A stretch of DNA of 64,000 bases from JAGVSR01 sp963778225. Lineage in GTDB: Bacteria; Pseudomonadota; Alphaproteobacteria; Rhizobiales; Hyphomicrobiaceae. The stretch is taken from positions 1 to 64,000 of the forward strand of contig CAVZTR010000002.1 in NCBI GenBank assembly GCA_963778225.1, written 5' to 3'. A program made the position numbers and the translations under genes. Shown in pieces: positions 34,641 through 43,112 of the stretch. The notes beneath the pieces are model-generated. The model did no database searches and was not told the origin of the DNA. It saw nothing but the letters and a program-made list of their open reading frames with translations. The stretch's first letter is position 1, and every line of letters begins with the position of its first letter.

Positions 34641-36734
34641 TCAGGTTGCTGGCGCTGCCTTGCCGGAAATTTTTAGCGCGAACGCAAAATCGCGCGCGGT
34701 TTCCTTCAGGCGTTCGAAGCGGCCGGATGCGCCGCCGTGGCCGGCGCCCATGTTGATCTTCAAGAGAAGAAGCTTGTCGCTCGAATTCAAGCGACGCAGC
34801 TTCGCCACCCACTTCGCCGGTTCCCAGTATGTGACGCGCGGATCGGTGAGCCCGCCGGTCGCGAGTATGTGCGGGTAGGGTTTGGCTGTGACATTGTCGT
34901 AGGGCGAATAGGAGCGGATGGTGGCGAAGTCTTCCGCGCTCTCGATGGGGTTGCCCCATTCGGGCCATTCGGGAGGCGTGAGCGGCAGATCCTTGTCGAG
35001 CATGGTGTTCAAGACGTCGACGAAAGGAACGTCGGCGATGATGCCGAGAAAGAGATCGGGGGCGATGTTGGCAACTGCGCCCATCAGCATGCCGCCGGCG
35101 GAGCCGCCGTTGGCGACGATGCGCCCGCGTGAAGTGAGGCCTTCGGCCACGAGCATTTCGCCTGCTGCGATGAAGTCGGTGAAGGTGTTGACCTTCTTCT
35201 TGGCCTTGCCTTCCCGGTACCAGCGATAGCCCTTGTCCTTGCCGCCGCGGACGTGTGCGAGCGCGAAGATGAAGCCGCGATCGACGAGAGAGAGACGCCC
35301 GGTCGAAAACGAGGCTGGCATCGAGATGCCGTAGGCTCCGTAGCCGTAGAGGAACGCAGGGGCACTGCCGTCAAGCGGTGTCGACTTGCGATACAACAGC
35401 GAAACCGGAACGCGTTCGCCGTCGGGGGCGAGTGCGAAGAGGCGGCGGGTGACGTAGTCGTCGGGGTTGTGGCCGGAGGGGATTTCCTGGCGTTTCTGGA
35501 GGAGGCGGGTGCGGGTCGACATGTCGTAGTCGTAGGTTTCGGCGGGGGTGGTCATCGAGGAGTAGGTGAAGCGCAGGTTCGCGGTGTTGAACTCGTAGCC
35601 GCCGGCAATGCCGAGCGAATAGGCCTCTTCGGCGAAGGCGATCGGGTGCTCGGCGCCATCGGCGATGCGACGGACGACGATGCGCGGCAGCCCGTCTTCG
35701 CGTTCAAGCCTCGTGATGTGGTGCTGGGTGACGGACACCTCGATGATGAGGCGGCCGGTGCGGTGGGGGATAAGTTCCTTCCAATTGGCAAAGCCCGGAT
35801 CGGCCACGGGGGCTTCGACGACGCGGAAATCCTCCGCGTCTTCGGAATTGGTGGTGATGATGAAGCGGTCGTCGTGATGCTCGACGTCATACTCGTGACC
35901 CGTCGCGCGCGGCGTAATGATCCGCGGCACGGCCTTGGGATCGTTGGCGTCCAGGACGTGAAACTCGCTCGTCTGATGATCATGGGCGTTGATCAGCACG
36001 AAGGCGCGCGACCGCGTGCGGCCGAGCGCCAGGAAGAAGCTCTCGTCGGCTTCCTCATAGACGAGTTCGTCGGCGCTCGACGGCGTACCGATCGTGTGAC
36101 GCCAGACGGCGCGCGGACGATGGTTGGCGTCGACGCGGATGTAGTAGAGCGTGCGGCTGTCGTTGGCCCAAGCGATGTCGCCGCGCGTGTCGGGGATTTC
36201 GTCATCGAGGTTCAATCCCGTCGCCAGATCGCGGACGCGAACGGTGTAGAGTTCGGAACCTTTGTCGTCGGTCGAATAGGCAACGAGGGTATGGTCAGGG
36301 CTATGGGTGGCCGCGCCGAGGTCCCAATAGACTTTGCCCGCGGCTTCGGCGTTGCCATCGAGAAGGATCACTTCGTCCCCGCCGCCACGCGGACGGCGGC
36401 ATAGCCGAGGATATTGGCCACCGGCCGCGAAGCTAGAGAAGTATTCGAACGGCCCGTCGGGGCTCGGGACGGTGCGATCGTCGGGCTTGAGGCGGGCCTT
36501 CATTTCTTCAAACAGCGTCTGTTGAAGCTCGGTGGTGTCGGCCAGGGCCGCGTCCGAATAGGCGTTCTCCGCTTCGAGGTAGGCGCGGATTTCGGGGTCG
36601 AGCGCGGACGGGTCGCGCATGACCTCCTGCCAGTTGTCTGCGCGCAGCCAGTTGAAGGGATCTTCCAACGTGACCCCGTGCCGGGAGATGACGTGGGATT
36701 TTTCGGCAGCAAGCGGCGGGGGCAGAAGGGTCAC
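34641..36734 (-). CDS. ptrB: Oligopeptidase B-like S9 family serine peptidase
   Basis: 697 residues. N-terminal beta-propeller starting VISRHGVTLEDPFNWLRADNW, then an alpha/beta-hydrolase domain with nucleophile Ser in NGGSAGGMLMG and catalytic His in GAGHGGASGR near the end. Length and the motif GSAPAFLYGYGAYGISM match oligopeptidase B, which cuts short peptides after basic residues in the cytoplasm. Its 5' end is 271 bases from the start of mucR. Confidence 0.88.
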   Translation of the reverse strand: MTLLPPPLAAEKSHVISRHGVTLEDPFNWLRADNWQEVMRDPSALDPEIRAYLEAENAYSDAALADTTELQQTLFEEMKARLKPDDRTVPSPDGPFEYFSSFAAGGQYPRLCRRPRGGGDEVILLDGNAEAAGKVYWDLGAATHSPDHTLVAYSTDDKGSELYTVRVRDLATGLNLDDEIPDTRGDIAWANDSRTLYYIRVDANHRPRAVWRHTIGTPSSADELVYEEADESFFLALGRTRSRAFVLINAHDHQTSEFHVLDANDPKAVPRIITPRATGHEYDVEHHDDRFIITTNSEDAEDFRVVEAPVADPGFANWKELIPHRTGRLIIEVSVTQHHITRLEREDGLPRIVVRRIADGAEHPIAFAEEAYSLGIAGGYEFNTANLRFTYSSMTTPAETYDYDMSTRTRLLQKRQEIPSGHNPDDYVTRRLFALAPDGERVPVSLLYRKSTPLDGSAPAFLYGYGAYGISMPASFSTGRLSLVDRGFIFALAHVRGGKDKGYRWYREGKAKKKVNTFTDFIAAGEMLVAEGLTSRGRIVANGGSAGGMLMGAVANIAPDLFLGIIADVPFVDVLNTMLDKDLPLTPPEWPEWGNPIESAEDFATIRSYSPYDNVTAKPYPHILATGGLTDPRVTYWEPAKWVAKLRRLNSSDKLLLLKINMGAGHGGASGRFERLKETARDFAFALKISGKAAPAT

Positions 36735-37005
36735 GGGTACCTCGGGGTGGATGGCAAGGGTGCAAGGGATGGCGGGGACATCGGAGGTGGTTCCTACCTG
36801 CTCGCGGCAGCGCTGGCCAGACGACCTGGCGGAACGCCGGCCGCCCCAAGGCGGACCTCATCGACGTTGAACGCCGATTTATTCACTTATCCAAGTTTAG
36901 TTGTGCGGAACACTGTTGCCTCTCTGGTCAGACCTCGATCCTCTTGACATGAATACTTGGCGGTCGCAGTGGAGTGACAACAAAAGCGCACGATGGGAGA
37001 GATGA

Positions 37006-37416
37006 ATGGACGATCAAAACCAGCCCGGTCTTGTCGAACTGACCGCGCGCATCGTATCGGCATTCGTCAGCAAAAACACTCTCAGTGCCAACGACTTACC
37101 CCAGCTCATCAGCGAGACGCACGCGGCGCTCAGCCGTGTGACGGGATCGGCTCCGCCGCCGGAACGCGATGAACTGAAGCCGAAGGTGCCGGTGAAGCGG
37201 TCGGTGATGCCGGATCACCTCGTGTGCCTGGAGGACGGCAAGAAGTTCAAATCGCTGAAGCGGCACTTGCGTACGCACTACAACTTGTCTCCGGAAGAGT
37301 ACCGGGAGAAGTGGGGGCTGCCGCCGGATTATCCGATGGTGGCGCCGAACTACGCGCGCGCACGCTCGGACCTTGCCAAGAAGATGGGCCTGGGGACGCG
37401 TAAGGAGCGGGATTGA
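37006..37416 (+). CDS. mucR: MucR/Ros-family zinc-finger transcriptional regulator
   Basis: 136 residues with the characteristic MucR/Ros C-terminal zinc finger: DHLVCLEDGKKFKSLKRHLRTHYNLSPEEYREKWGLPPDYPMVAPNYA. The usual first Cys position carries Asp, as in several MucR-type proteins. GGGAGAG lies before ATG 37006. The upstream 100 bases are AT-rich (about 36875-36960), which suits the AT-rich DNA bound by these global regulators and their usual self-repression. A decayed copy of the finger lies downstream at 37536-37625. Confidence 0.92.
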   Translation: MDDQNQPGLVELTARIVSAFVSKNTLSANDLPQLISETHAALSRVTGSAPPPERDELKPKVPVKRSVMPDHLVCLEDGKKFKSLKRHLRTHYNLSPEEYREKWGLPPDYPMVAPNYARARSDLAKKMGLGTRKERD

Positions 37417-37477
37417 TCCAACCATTCCCCGAGATCATCCGTTAAAGCCCCCGGATCATTCCCGGCTTGTCTTGCGG

Positions 37478-37625
37478 CCCTCGCATTCGGCGCTGTAGGA
37501 CGCGAGCCGTCGTGCATGGCGAGACAGATCGTACGTCAGTGATGCCCGATCACCTCGTGTGCCTCCATCACGGCAAAAAGCAATCGCTGAAGCGGCAATG
37601 CGGACGCACTACAGCATCATCGTCT
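37478..37625. pseudogene. Decayed duplicate: fragments of the 38035-38343 gene and of the mucR zinc finger
   Basis: 37536-37625 (plus strand) encodes SVMPDHLVCLHHGKKQSLKRQ and then falls apart; at DNA level it closely follows mucR 37204-37284, with small deletions. Just before it, 37478-37506 resembles the last part of the minus-strand gene at 38035-38343 (near 38097-38125, CGCATTCGGCGC...GTAG). Two different neighbours are therefore present as scraps side by side, in the opposite order to the intact genes. This looks like a decayed duplication. Confidence 0.65.
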
Positions 37626-38003
37626 GGGTCCAGGTTCGCCCGCTGCGGCGCGCCTTCGCGTCCATAGTCCCGACGCAAAGCCTGCGACGGCTGCGAGGAC
37701 GTACACGAGAAAAAACAAAAGTGAGAAGATAAAGATGAGAGCCGCGCCGTTTTCTACGAAGGCAGAAAAGGAGCACGGCCATTCTTGATCCGGAAAGCCG
37801 GTGCAGATGCCGTCATAGGACAGCGCCGATAAGCTCACATGTATGATCATGTGTGCTGCGGAAGCTGCCACTGGGACCAAGGCCGCGAGAGCTACTCCGC
37901 GTCCGATCGGCAATCCTGGACGGCGCACGGCCCGATAGGCCGCGACAGCGCTCGCGGTCGCGAGGGCCAAGGTCACCAAGACGACAAACAGAACTTTGAG
38001 CAT
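37617..38003 (-). CDS. Small membrane protein, function unknown
   Basis: 128 residues with three hydrophobic helices (about 3-24, 36-57 and 84-112), two cysteines in the loop between helices two and three (CTGFPDQEWPC) and a basic C-terminus. GGAAG precedes ATG 38003. The two-Cys periplasmic loop could form a disulfide. Not recognised as a known family. Its stop overlaps the end of the mucR scrap. Confidence 0.6.
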   Translation of the reverse strand: MLKVLFVVLVTLALATASAVAAYRAVRRPGLPIGRGVALAALVPVAASAAHMIIHVSLSALSYDGICTGFPDQEWPCSFSAFVENGAALIFIFSLLFFLVYVLAAVAGFASGLWTRRRAAAGEPGPRR

Positions 38004-38034
38004 TCTTCCCGCGCGTCAGATTCCAAGGTCGACC

Positions 38035-38343
38035 TTAACCGCCCTCGCATTTGGACTGATCACCGTTGCAATAGCGTTCATTCATAAGCGACAAGTTTTT
38101 GCATTCGGCGCGGTAGAGGGCGAGCAGTTGGGCGTGGCGGGACAGATCGTAGGTCCAGTTGCCGGCGAGGCCGCGCTTGCGTTCGGCGCGAAGCGCGCGG
38201 CGCAGAAGGGCCACGATCCGGCGGCGACCTGAGGGGCTTTGATCGGCGACCTCGTGCGGCCAGAGCGGCAGCAGCCGCATCAGTTCGGTTTCGCGTTGCG
38301 TGAGAGGTGATCGGACGCGCGGCAGCGGCGGTCGGTCGTGCAT
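38035..38343 (-). CDS. Conserved-looking small cytoplasmic protein, function unknown
   Basis: 102 residues, very rich in Arg and Leu, with LTQRETELMRLLPLWPHEVADQSPSGRRRIVALLRRALRAERKRGLAGNWTYDLSRH, probably helical. ATG 38343 has GGGAG 7 bases upstream; that SD is partly buried in the hairpin at 38353-38369. A piece of this gene seems repeated at 37478-37506. No domain recognised. Confidence 0.6.
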   Translation of the reverse strand: MHDRPPLPRVRSPLTQRETELMRLLPLWPHEVADQSPSGRRRIVALLRRALRAERKRGLAGNWTYDLSRHAQLLALYRAECKNLSLMNERYCNGDQSKCEGG

Positions 38344-38352
38344 GCGAGGGCT

Positions 38353-38369
38353 CCCGTTAAGGTAACGGG
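38353..38369 (-). promoter_or_regulatory. Hairpin overlapping the SD of the 38343 gene
   Basis: CCCGTTA-3 bases-TAACGGG forms a perfect 7-bp stem in the leader. On the minus-strand RNA its 3' arm ends in GGG, which is the start of the GGGAG ribosome binding site. Folding would hide the SD, so translation may be controlled. Confidence 0.4.
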
Positions 38370-38537
38370 ACGAGCCTCTCATGCGTGTGACGGGCGGGGA
38401 TAACCCGCGGCTCACACCGTTAAACCGGCAAAAATTTCTATTTATCCCCGCCGTTCACCGACGCCCTATCAATCGAGAGGTGCAGTGCATGTGTGCGCTT
38501 AGGCTTCCGGCATCGATCCATTTCGCGAGGTGTTCTG

Positions 38538-39050
38538 ATGCAGCGTTTCGATGGCGATACGATCCGCAAGATCCCGGCCATTGTATTTCTCAATGACAGC
38601 GCCCTGTCGCCCATTCGATCGCCTCGCAAGGCACGGTTGGTCCTGCGGCGGGTGAGCCGGCGTGCGCCGCCGACAAGTAAGGCGCCCCAACACATGCGCG
38701 TGGTGATCGAAGCAAGCGTCGGTCAGGTGTTCGGCGTGCTGGCGGAAGAATTTGAATCGGTGACACGGGGACGAGCCCGGATCGCGTTCGCGCGGCAGAT
38801 CGCGATGTATCTCAGCCATGTCGCGTGCGGACAAAGCCTGACGGATGTGGGGCGGATCTTCGCGCGCGACAGGACAACGGTGGCGCATGCGTGCGCACGG
38901 ATCGAGGATTTGCGCGATGACCGGCGGTTCGACCGGGTGCTCGATCTTCTCGAGGCGATCGTGCGCTACCGGTTGACGCCGCATGGCGCAGCGACCGGAA
39001 CAGCGACCGGGGCAATTTGCGGCGCATCGTGTTCGCGGGTCGCATCATGA
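38538..39050 (+). CDS. DnaA domain IV (helix-turn-helix) protein
   Basis: 170 residues. The central part (about 65-145) matches the DNA-binding domain IV of DnaA: RQIAMYLSHVACGQSLTDVGRIFARDRTTVAHACARIED, where RDRTTVAHA corresponds to the DnaA-box-reading GRDHTTVxHA signature. No AAA+ domain is present, so it is not an initiator; it may bind DnaA-box-like sites as a regulator. GAGG lies before ATG 38538. The downstream gene overlaps or follows closely. Confidence 0.78.
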   Translation: MQRFDGDTIRKIPAIVFLNDSALSPIRSPRKARLVLRRVSRRAPPTSKAPQHMRVVIEASVGQVFGVLAEEFESVTRGRARIAFARQIAMYLSHVACGQSLTDVGRIFARDRTTVAHACARIEDLRDDRRFDRVLDLLEAIVRYRLTPHGAATGTATGAICGASCSRVAS

Positions 39051-39079
39051 GGGGGGCAAAGGAGATGGAGGAGGGGGAT

Positions 39080-39907
39080 ATGACGGAGAGCGGTCCGCAT
39101 CTGGAACTCAGCCAGATGCTGCGCAAGCTGGCGCAGCGGTCCACGGTCGTGGTCGCGCCGCCGCTTCAGGGCTGCGCAGGTGCGGCGCCTCTCGCGCTGC
39201 TCAAGGATGGGCAACCCGCGGGTACGGTGGTGTGGGCGGACTTCGAACGCGCGCGCCGCGCCGGCTTCATCGAAGAGGACGAGCAGGGCGCGTGCTGGCG
39301 TCTATCGGCGAAGGGGCGGGATGCCGTGCGCCGGCTGACGTGCGGAGCCGTGCAGCGGGACATCACGCCACCGCGGGACGGGCGGCCGGGGATCAACGCG
39401 GATGAGAGCCCGCTGGCGTGGCTGCGGCGGCGGCGTGGCAAGGATGGATCGGCGCTGATCAGCGACGCGCAATTCCAGGCGGGAGAACGGCTGCGGGCGG
39501 ATTTCTCATTCGCGCAGCTTGGACCACGCGTGACGGCGAGCTGGGATGCGGCACTCGGTGCGGCCGCGGGCGGTCGGCGCGGGACATCGGGCGGCGGCGT
39601 CGATATCGCAGATAGCGTGCTGGCTGCGCGCGAACGCGTGAACCGCGCGCTTTCGGCAGTGGGACCGGAACTCGCCAGCATTCTCGTCGACGTGTGCTGC
39701 TTTCTCAAAGGTCTGGAAGATCTGGAGCGCAGTGTGGGGTGGCCGCAGCGATCCGGCAAAATCGTGCTGCAGATCGCGCTGACGAGCCTGGCGCGGCATT
39801 ACGGAATCGTCGAAGGCGGCGGGAGTGCGGGGGCTGGCCGGCAGGCGCAGGCGCGGCACTGGGGGGCTCCGGACTATCGGCCGTCGATCAGCAATCCGGA
39901 AACTTGA
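39080..39907 (+). CDS. DUF6456 family protein
   Basis: 275 residues. The second half (LISDAQFQAGERLRADFSFAQLGPRVTASWD... to LTSLARHYGI) matches the DUF6456 domain found in Hyphomicrobiales, often next to a DnaA domain IV protein; the N-terminal part looks like a winged-helix (ALLKDGQPAGTVVWADFERARRAGFIE). ATG 39080 has a very strong GGAGGGGG SD; an upstream ATG at 39047 would overlap the previous stop as ATGA. Likely DNA binding; role unknown. Confidence 0.75.
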   Translation: MTESGPHLELSQMLRKLAQRSTVVVAPPLQGCAGAAPLALLKDGQPAGTVVWADFERARRAGFIEEDEQGACWRLSAKGRDAVRRLTCGAVQRDITPPRDGRPGINADESPLAWLRRRRGKDGSALISDAQFQAGERLRADFSFAQLGPRVTASWDAALGAAAGGRRGTSGGGVDIADSVLAARERVNRALSAVGPELASILVDVCCFLKGLEDLERSVGWPQRSGKIVLQIALTSLARHYGIVEGGGSAGAGRQAQARHWGAPDYRPSISNPET

Positions 39908-39916
39908 GCCGGCGGA

Positions 39917-40354
39917 TCAACCGTCGGCCGACTGAGACACCGCCGCCGCGCGGGCTTCTGCGCGGATGCGGGCGACCATCGATGCGAGGCCATTGGAACG
40001 CTGTGGCGTCAAATGATCCTTGAGGCCCAGTTCGGCGAAATCGCTGAGCGCATCGTGCGCGGCGATCTCGTCGGCGGGCTTGTCCTGGTAGATCGTCAGC
40101 AGGATGGCAACGAGCCCGCGCACGATGTGGGCATCGCTGTCGCCTTCGATGTGCATGATGGGGGGCTTGCCGTCGCGCGGCGTCAGCTTGGTGACGAGCC
40201 AGACCTGGCTGGCGCAGCCACGGACTTTGTTCGCATCGCTCTTTGCAGCATCGGGCAGGCCCGGCAGCGCACGGCCAAGCTCGATCACGTAGCGGTAGCG
40301 ATCCTCCCAGTCGTCGACGAGGGAGAAGTTTTCTTTGAGTTCGGAAAACGTCAT
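39917..40354 (-). CDS. sufE: SufE-like sulfur acceptor protein
   Basis: 145 residues matching SufE end to end: LVDDWEDRYRYVIELGRALPGLP, then Cys47 in VRGCASQVWL, the residue that accepts persulfide sulfur from the desulfurase SufS, and the C-terminal DHLTPQRSNGLASMVARI. Works in Fe-S cluster assembly. No suf cluster is in the window. Its stop is 9 bases from that of the convergent DUF6456 gene. Confidence 0.92.
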   Translation of the reverse strand: MTFSELKENFSLVDDWEDRYRYVIELGRALPGLPDAAKSDANKVRGCASQVWLVTKLTPRDGKPPIMHIEGDSDAHIVRGLVAILLTIYQDKPADEIAAHDALSDFAELGLKDHLTPQRSNGLASMVARIRAEARAAAVSQSADG

Positions 40355-40474
40355 GCCGGATCCTGTGGCGGTGACCGACGCGCGGCACCCTTCATGCAGG
40401 ACTTAAGGGCAATGGGCGAGTGGGGCAAGGCGCCGGCAGGACACGGGCAGGACTGAGGGATCGTCGAACCTGCC

Positions 40475-40831
40475 TTAGCGGCGTGGTTCAGTGCCGCGCC
40501 AGCCGGGTTGGAGGTCGCGGGACGTCAACGTGCCGCGATGGATGATGCCGGAAGTCTCCACGGTTCCCGTCGCGGCGGTCTCGGCGTCGGGCTTGAAGAC
40601 GTGCGTCATGGCTACATCGTAGGCGACGCCGGCAGCGAACTCGGCCTTGGTCTTGAAGACATCCCAGGCGGCGCCCGCGTTATCGCAGGTCTTGGCGTTG
40701 CGCTCGCAGAACGTCATCGTCCAGTGGGCTGCGTCGACAGCAGCCTGCTGCAGCCGTTCCTGCTGCGCCCTGTCCGACGGCAGGAGCGCAATCACGGCAC
40801 CAACAACAATGATCGTTCGCAGCAGAGACAT
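40475..40831 (-). CDS. DUF5330 family exported or anchored protein
   Basis: 118 residues with a short N-terminal hydrophobic helix (LLRTIIVVGAVIALLPS) and a domain with two cysteines (FCERNAKTC) and AAWDVFKTKAEFAAGVAYD, as in the DUF5330 family of Hyphomicrobiales. Function unknown. It follows sufE upstream on the same strand with a 120-base gap. Confidence 0.7.
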   Translation of the reverse strand: MSLLRTIIVVGAVIALLPSDRAQQERLQQAAVDAAHWTMTFCERNAKTCDNAGAAWDVFKTKAEFAAGVAYDVAMTHVFKPDAETAATGTVETSGIIHRGTLTSRDLQPGWRGTEPRR

Positions 40832-41049
40832 TTGCGTTCAATACCTGAAGATCGGGTGCGAGGCTTTGATGCGCCTCAAGCGAAACCATAGCTCATGGCG
40901 ATCAAAGAACCGGAACGGTAGGTGAGTGCATTTGATTTGAATTTTATGGATTGCAGTAAGGGTGCGTAAAGGAGCGTGCGGTTAACGAGGCATTAACGCG
41001 CGCCCGGGATACTCGCGAGCGTCAGGGCCACGATGGACCTCGAGGGAGC

Positions 41050-41808
41050 ATGTCGGCACGCATTTCGAGATTGGCGACGGCACTGTTCGCGGTGTTGTCG
41101 GCCGCGATGGCCATCAACCTGACGGTGATGCAGCCCGGCGCGCGCGTGGAGCGCGTCGCCGACCGCAGCGGGATGTGGGGCGCGGTGCGTGAAACGGCGG
41201 CGTTGGCAGTGCCGGAACTCGATCAGAGAAATGAGCGGCCGGAGTTGCCTGTCGGGGCCCCGGCAGGCGCGGCGTCGCGCGTGGGCGGGCCGGTGCCGAC
41301 GAGTTCGGGGCCATTGACGCCGGGGATCGCTCAGCGCGTGCTGGTCTCACCGCCGGGGACGGCAGATCCAACGCAGACGACGCGTGCGGTTCAGATGGCG
41401 CTGGCGGCGAAAGGCTATGAGACGGGCGGCACGGATGGAATCGCGGGGCCGGTGACGCAAGCGGCCATCCTCGCCTACGAAGTCGATAACGGATTGCCGT
41501 TGACGGCGGAGCCCAGCGATGTGCTGCTGGCGAAGATCAAAGACGGCCGGCGGGGGACCGCGACGGCGGCATCGCTGGCACCGGGGCCGAAGGCGGACGC
41601 TCTGATCCGGTCGGTGCAGGTGTCGCTCGGCAAGCTCGGCTATAAGGTGGGGCGGGCCGATGGCCGTCTGGGCGAGACGACGATTGCCGCAATCCGGGCG
41701 TTCGAAAAGCAGCAGGCGATGCCGGATACGGGGCGCATTTCGGGGGACCTGCTGACACGGCTGACGCGGCTCAGCACAACGACGCCGCGGACGGCTGAAC
41801 GGCGCTGA
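41050..41808 (+). CDS. Exported protein with two peptidoglycan-binding domains
   Basis: 252 residues: an N-terminal anchor or signal (LATALFAVLSAAMAINLTVM), a Pro/Ala-rich linker and two PG_binding_1 domains (about 118-160, VQMALAAKGYETGGTDGIAGPVTQAAILAYE; and about 195-240, VQVSLGKLGYKVGRADGRLGETTIAAIRAFE). Probably bound to cell wall in the periplasm. GAGGGA precedes ATG 41050. The promoter region is AT-rich around 40920-40960. Confidence 0.8.
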   Translation: MSARISRLATALFAVLSAAMAINLTVMQPGARVERVADRSGMWGAVRETAALAVPELDQRNERPELPVGAPAGAASRVGGPVPTSSGPLTPGIAQRVLVSPPGTADPTQTTRAVQMALAAKGYETGGTDGIAGPVTQAAILAYEVDNGLPLTAEPSDVLLAKIKDGRRGTATAASLAPGPKADALIRSVQVSLGKLGYKVGRADGRLGETTIAAIRAFEKQQAMPDTGRISGDLLTRLTRLSTTTPRTAERR

Positions 41809-41859
41809 GGCGCGCTGGGCGTTGGGCGTCGTCACTGGCCGATTGCAGGATCATTGCGC

Positions 41860-42213
41860 ATGCGGCTCAAGGCCGGAATCTGGATCAAGGCTTACATCCG
41901 GCGATTGGCGGGCGAGGGGGTGATGGCCGTCGTCGTGCGTCACGGCGACGATGATGCAGGCGCGATCTTCGTGCGCGTCAACCGGCTGGATGGGACGTCG
42001 TTGCTGTTCGGGCCTGCACCGGCGGGGCTCGATGAGGCGCAGTCCGATCGGCCGATGATGCCGGTGCTCGGTGGGCGGGCTGTGGCGGATGATGAGGTGG
42101 ACGCGTTTCTCGAGCGGCAGCGCTCGTTCGATCCGGATGTGTGGATCGTGGAGGTGGAAGCGCGCGACGGGCGGCATTTTCTGGACGACTGGATCATTGG
42201 GCCGGCGGGGTGA
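41860..42213 (+). CDS. DUF1491 family protein
   Basis: 117 residues, matching the DUF1491 family of Alphaproteobacteria throughout (RLKAGIWIKAYIRRLAGEGVMAVVVRHGDDDAGAIFVRVNRLDG to DPDVWIVEVEARDGRHFLDDW). Cytoplasmic, function unknown. ATG 41860 preferred with AGGA upstream; TTG 41854 is possible. It usually sits near the peptidoglycan-binding protein, as here. Confidence 0.8.
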   Translation: MRLKAGIWIKAYIRRLAGEGVMAVVVRHGDDDAGAIFVRVNRLDGTSLLFGPAPAGLDEAQSDRPMMPVLGGRAVADDEVDAFLERQRSFDPDVWIVEVEARDGRHFLDDWIIGPAG

Positions 42214-42314
42214 GCCGGCGCATCATTAACGTTTCGTTAAGACCTCGAATTAAGATAATGGAATGTGCGATTCGAACGATGCCGTCGGATCGCAATTATT
42301 CGGGGAGGCTCACG

Positions 42315-42521
42315 ATGAGCAACGTGCTCGCGTTTCGTCCCGCGTTCGCCGGAGGGTCCGGCTCTCATGAGAAAGATGTGCCGGGCGGCGCTGCGTCGAC
42401 GCATGCCGGCGGTGAGATCGTGATTTTTCCGGGTGTGCGCTATGAGCGCGCCGCCGAGCCGGGTGAGCCATCACCGAAGCCGTCGCGCGGCGGGCGGGGC
42501 AAGGCACGCGGGGCCAAGTGA
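42315..42521 (+). CDS. Small conserved-looking protein (68 residues)
   Basis: 68 residues with short motifs VLAFRPAF at the start and GGEIVIFPGVRYER in the middle, and a basic Gly/Lys-rich end. This pattern occurs in short Rhizobiales proteins of unknown role. GGGAGG lies 8 bases before ATG 42315, which is the main reason to call it. The frame is open upstream to 42141 but without family-like sequence. Confidence 0.65.
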   Translation: MSNVLAFRPAFAGGSGSHEKDVPGGAASTHAGGEIVIFPGVRYERAAEPGEPSPKPSRGGRGKARGAK

Positions 42522-42527
42522 GATCGA

Positions 42528-43112
42528 TCAGCGCTTGTCGGCGACGCTGCGGCAGGTGGCGCGGCTCAGTTCCGCTTCGTTGACGGCGCGGTAGGCGTAG
42601 CCTGCATCGGGCGCGCGCAGCACGGCGAGGCCTTTTCTGGCCTGAACCTGCAATTGCGACTGGCGGGGTGAGCGGCGGCCTTGTGCTTCCGGCGTCAGAC
42701 CCATGAAGCGATCATCGTCGGGCACGAGCAGAAGGGAAATCGCTGTCGGCTGATCGGGGCGGCCGGCGGCGACATAGATCGCGGCACCGGTGCGATCGTA
42801 GAGTGTCAGCGTCCAGCCCGGCGCCGGCAGGGATGCGGTGATCGCCACCTTGCCGCCACGGGTGTCGAAAAGGCACATGGCGACCCTCGTATCGGGGGCG
42901 AGATAGGGCAATGGCTGGGTGTCGGGCGTGATGGGCGGGAATACGACCATCGTGTTGGATTTGAGCGCCGGGGCGAGCCGATCCCATGCCGTCGACATTG
43001 CGATGCTGGGCGCGGCGAAGGTCGTCGCCATATGCAGGATGGCCATGGCGAAGAAGGCCGCCAGCACGAGCCGCGGATCGAAATTGCGGAGCCGGGCAAG
43101 GATCGTCTTCAT
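42528..43112 (-). CDS. DUF1254-type protein, partner of the DUF1214 protein
   Basis: 194 residues: one N-terminal membrane helix (LVLAAFFAMAILHMATTFAAP), then a domain with VAMCLFDTRGGKVAITASLPAPGWTLTLYDRTGAAIYVA like the short DUF1254 proteins that pair with DUF1214 in Rhizobiales. Its ATG overlaps the stop of the DUF1214 gene by 4 bases (ATGA), so the two are translationally coupled. Probably envelope; function unknown. Confidence 0.75.
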   Translation of the reverse strand: MKTILARLRNFDPRLVLAAFFAMAILHMATTFAAPSIAMSTAWDRLAPALKSNTMVVFPPITPDTQPLPYLAPDTRVAMCLFDTRGGKVAITASLPAPGWTLTLYDRTGAAIYVAAGRPDQPTAISLLLVPDDDRFMGLTPEAQGRRSPRQSQLQVQARKGLAVLRAPDAGYAYRAVNEAELSRATCRSVADKR

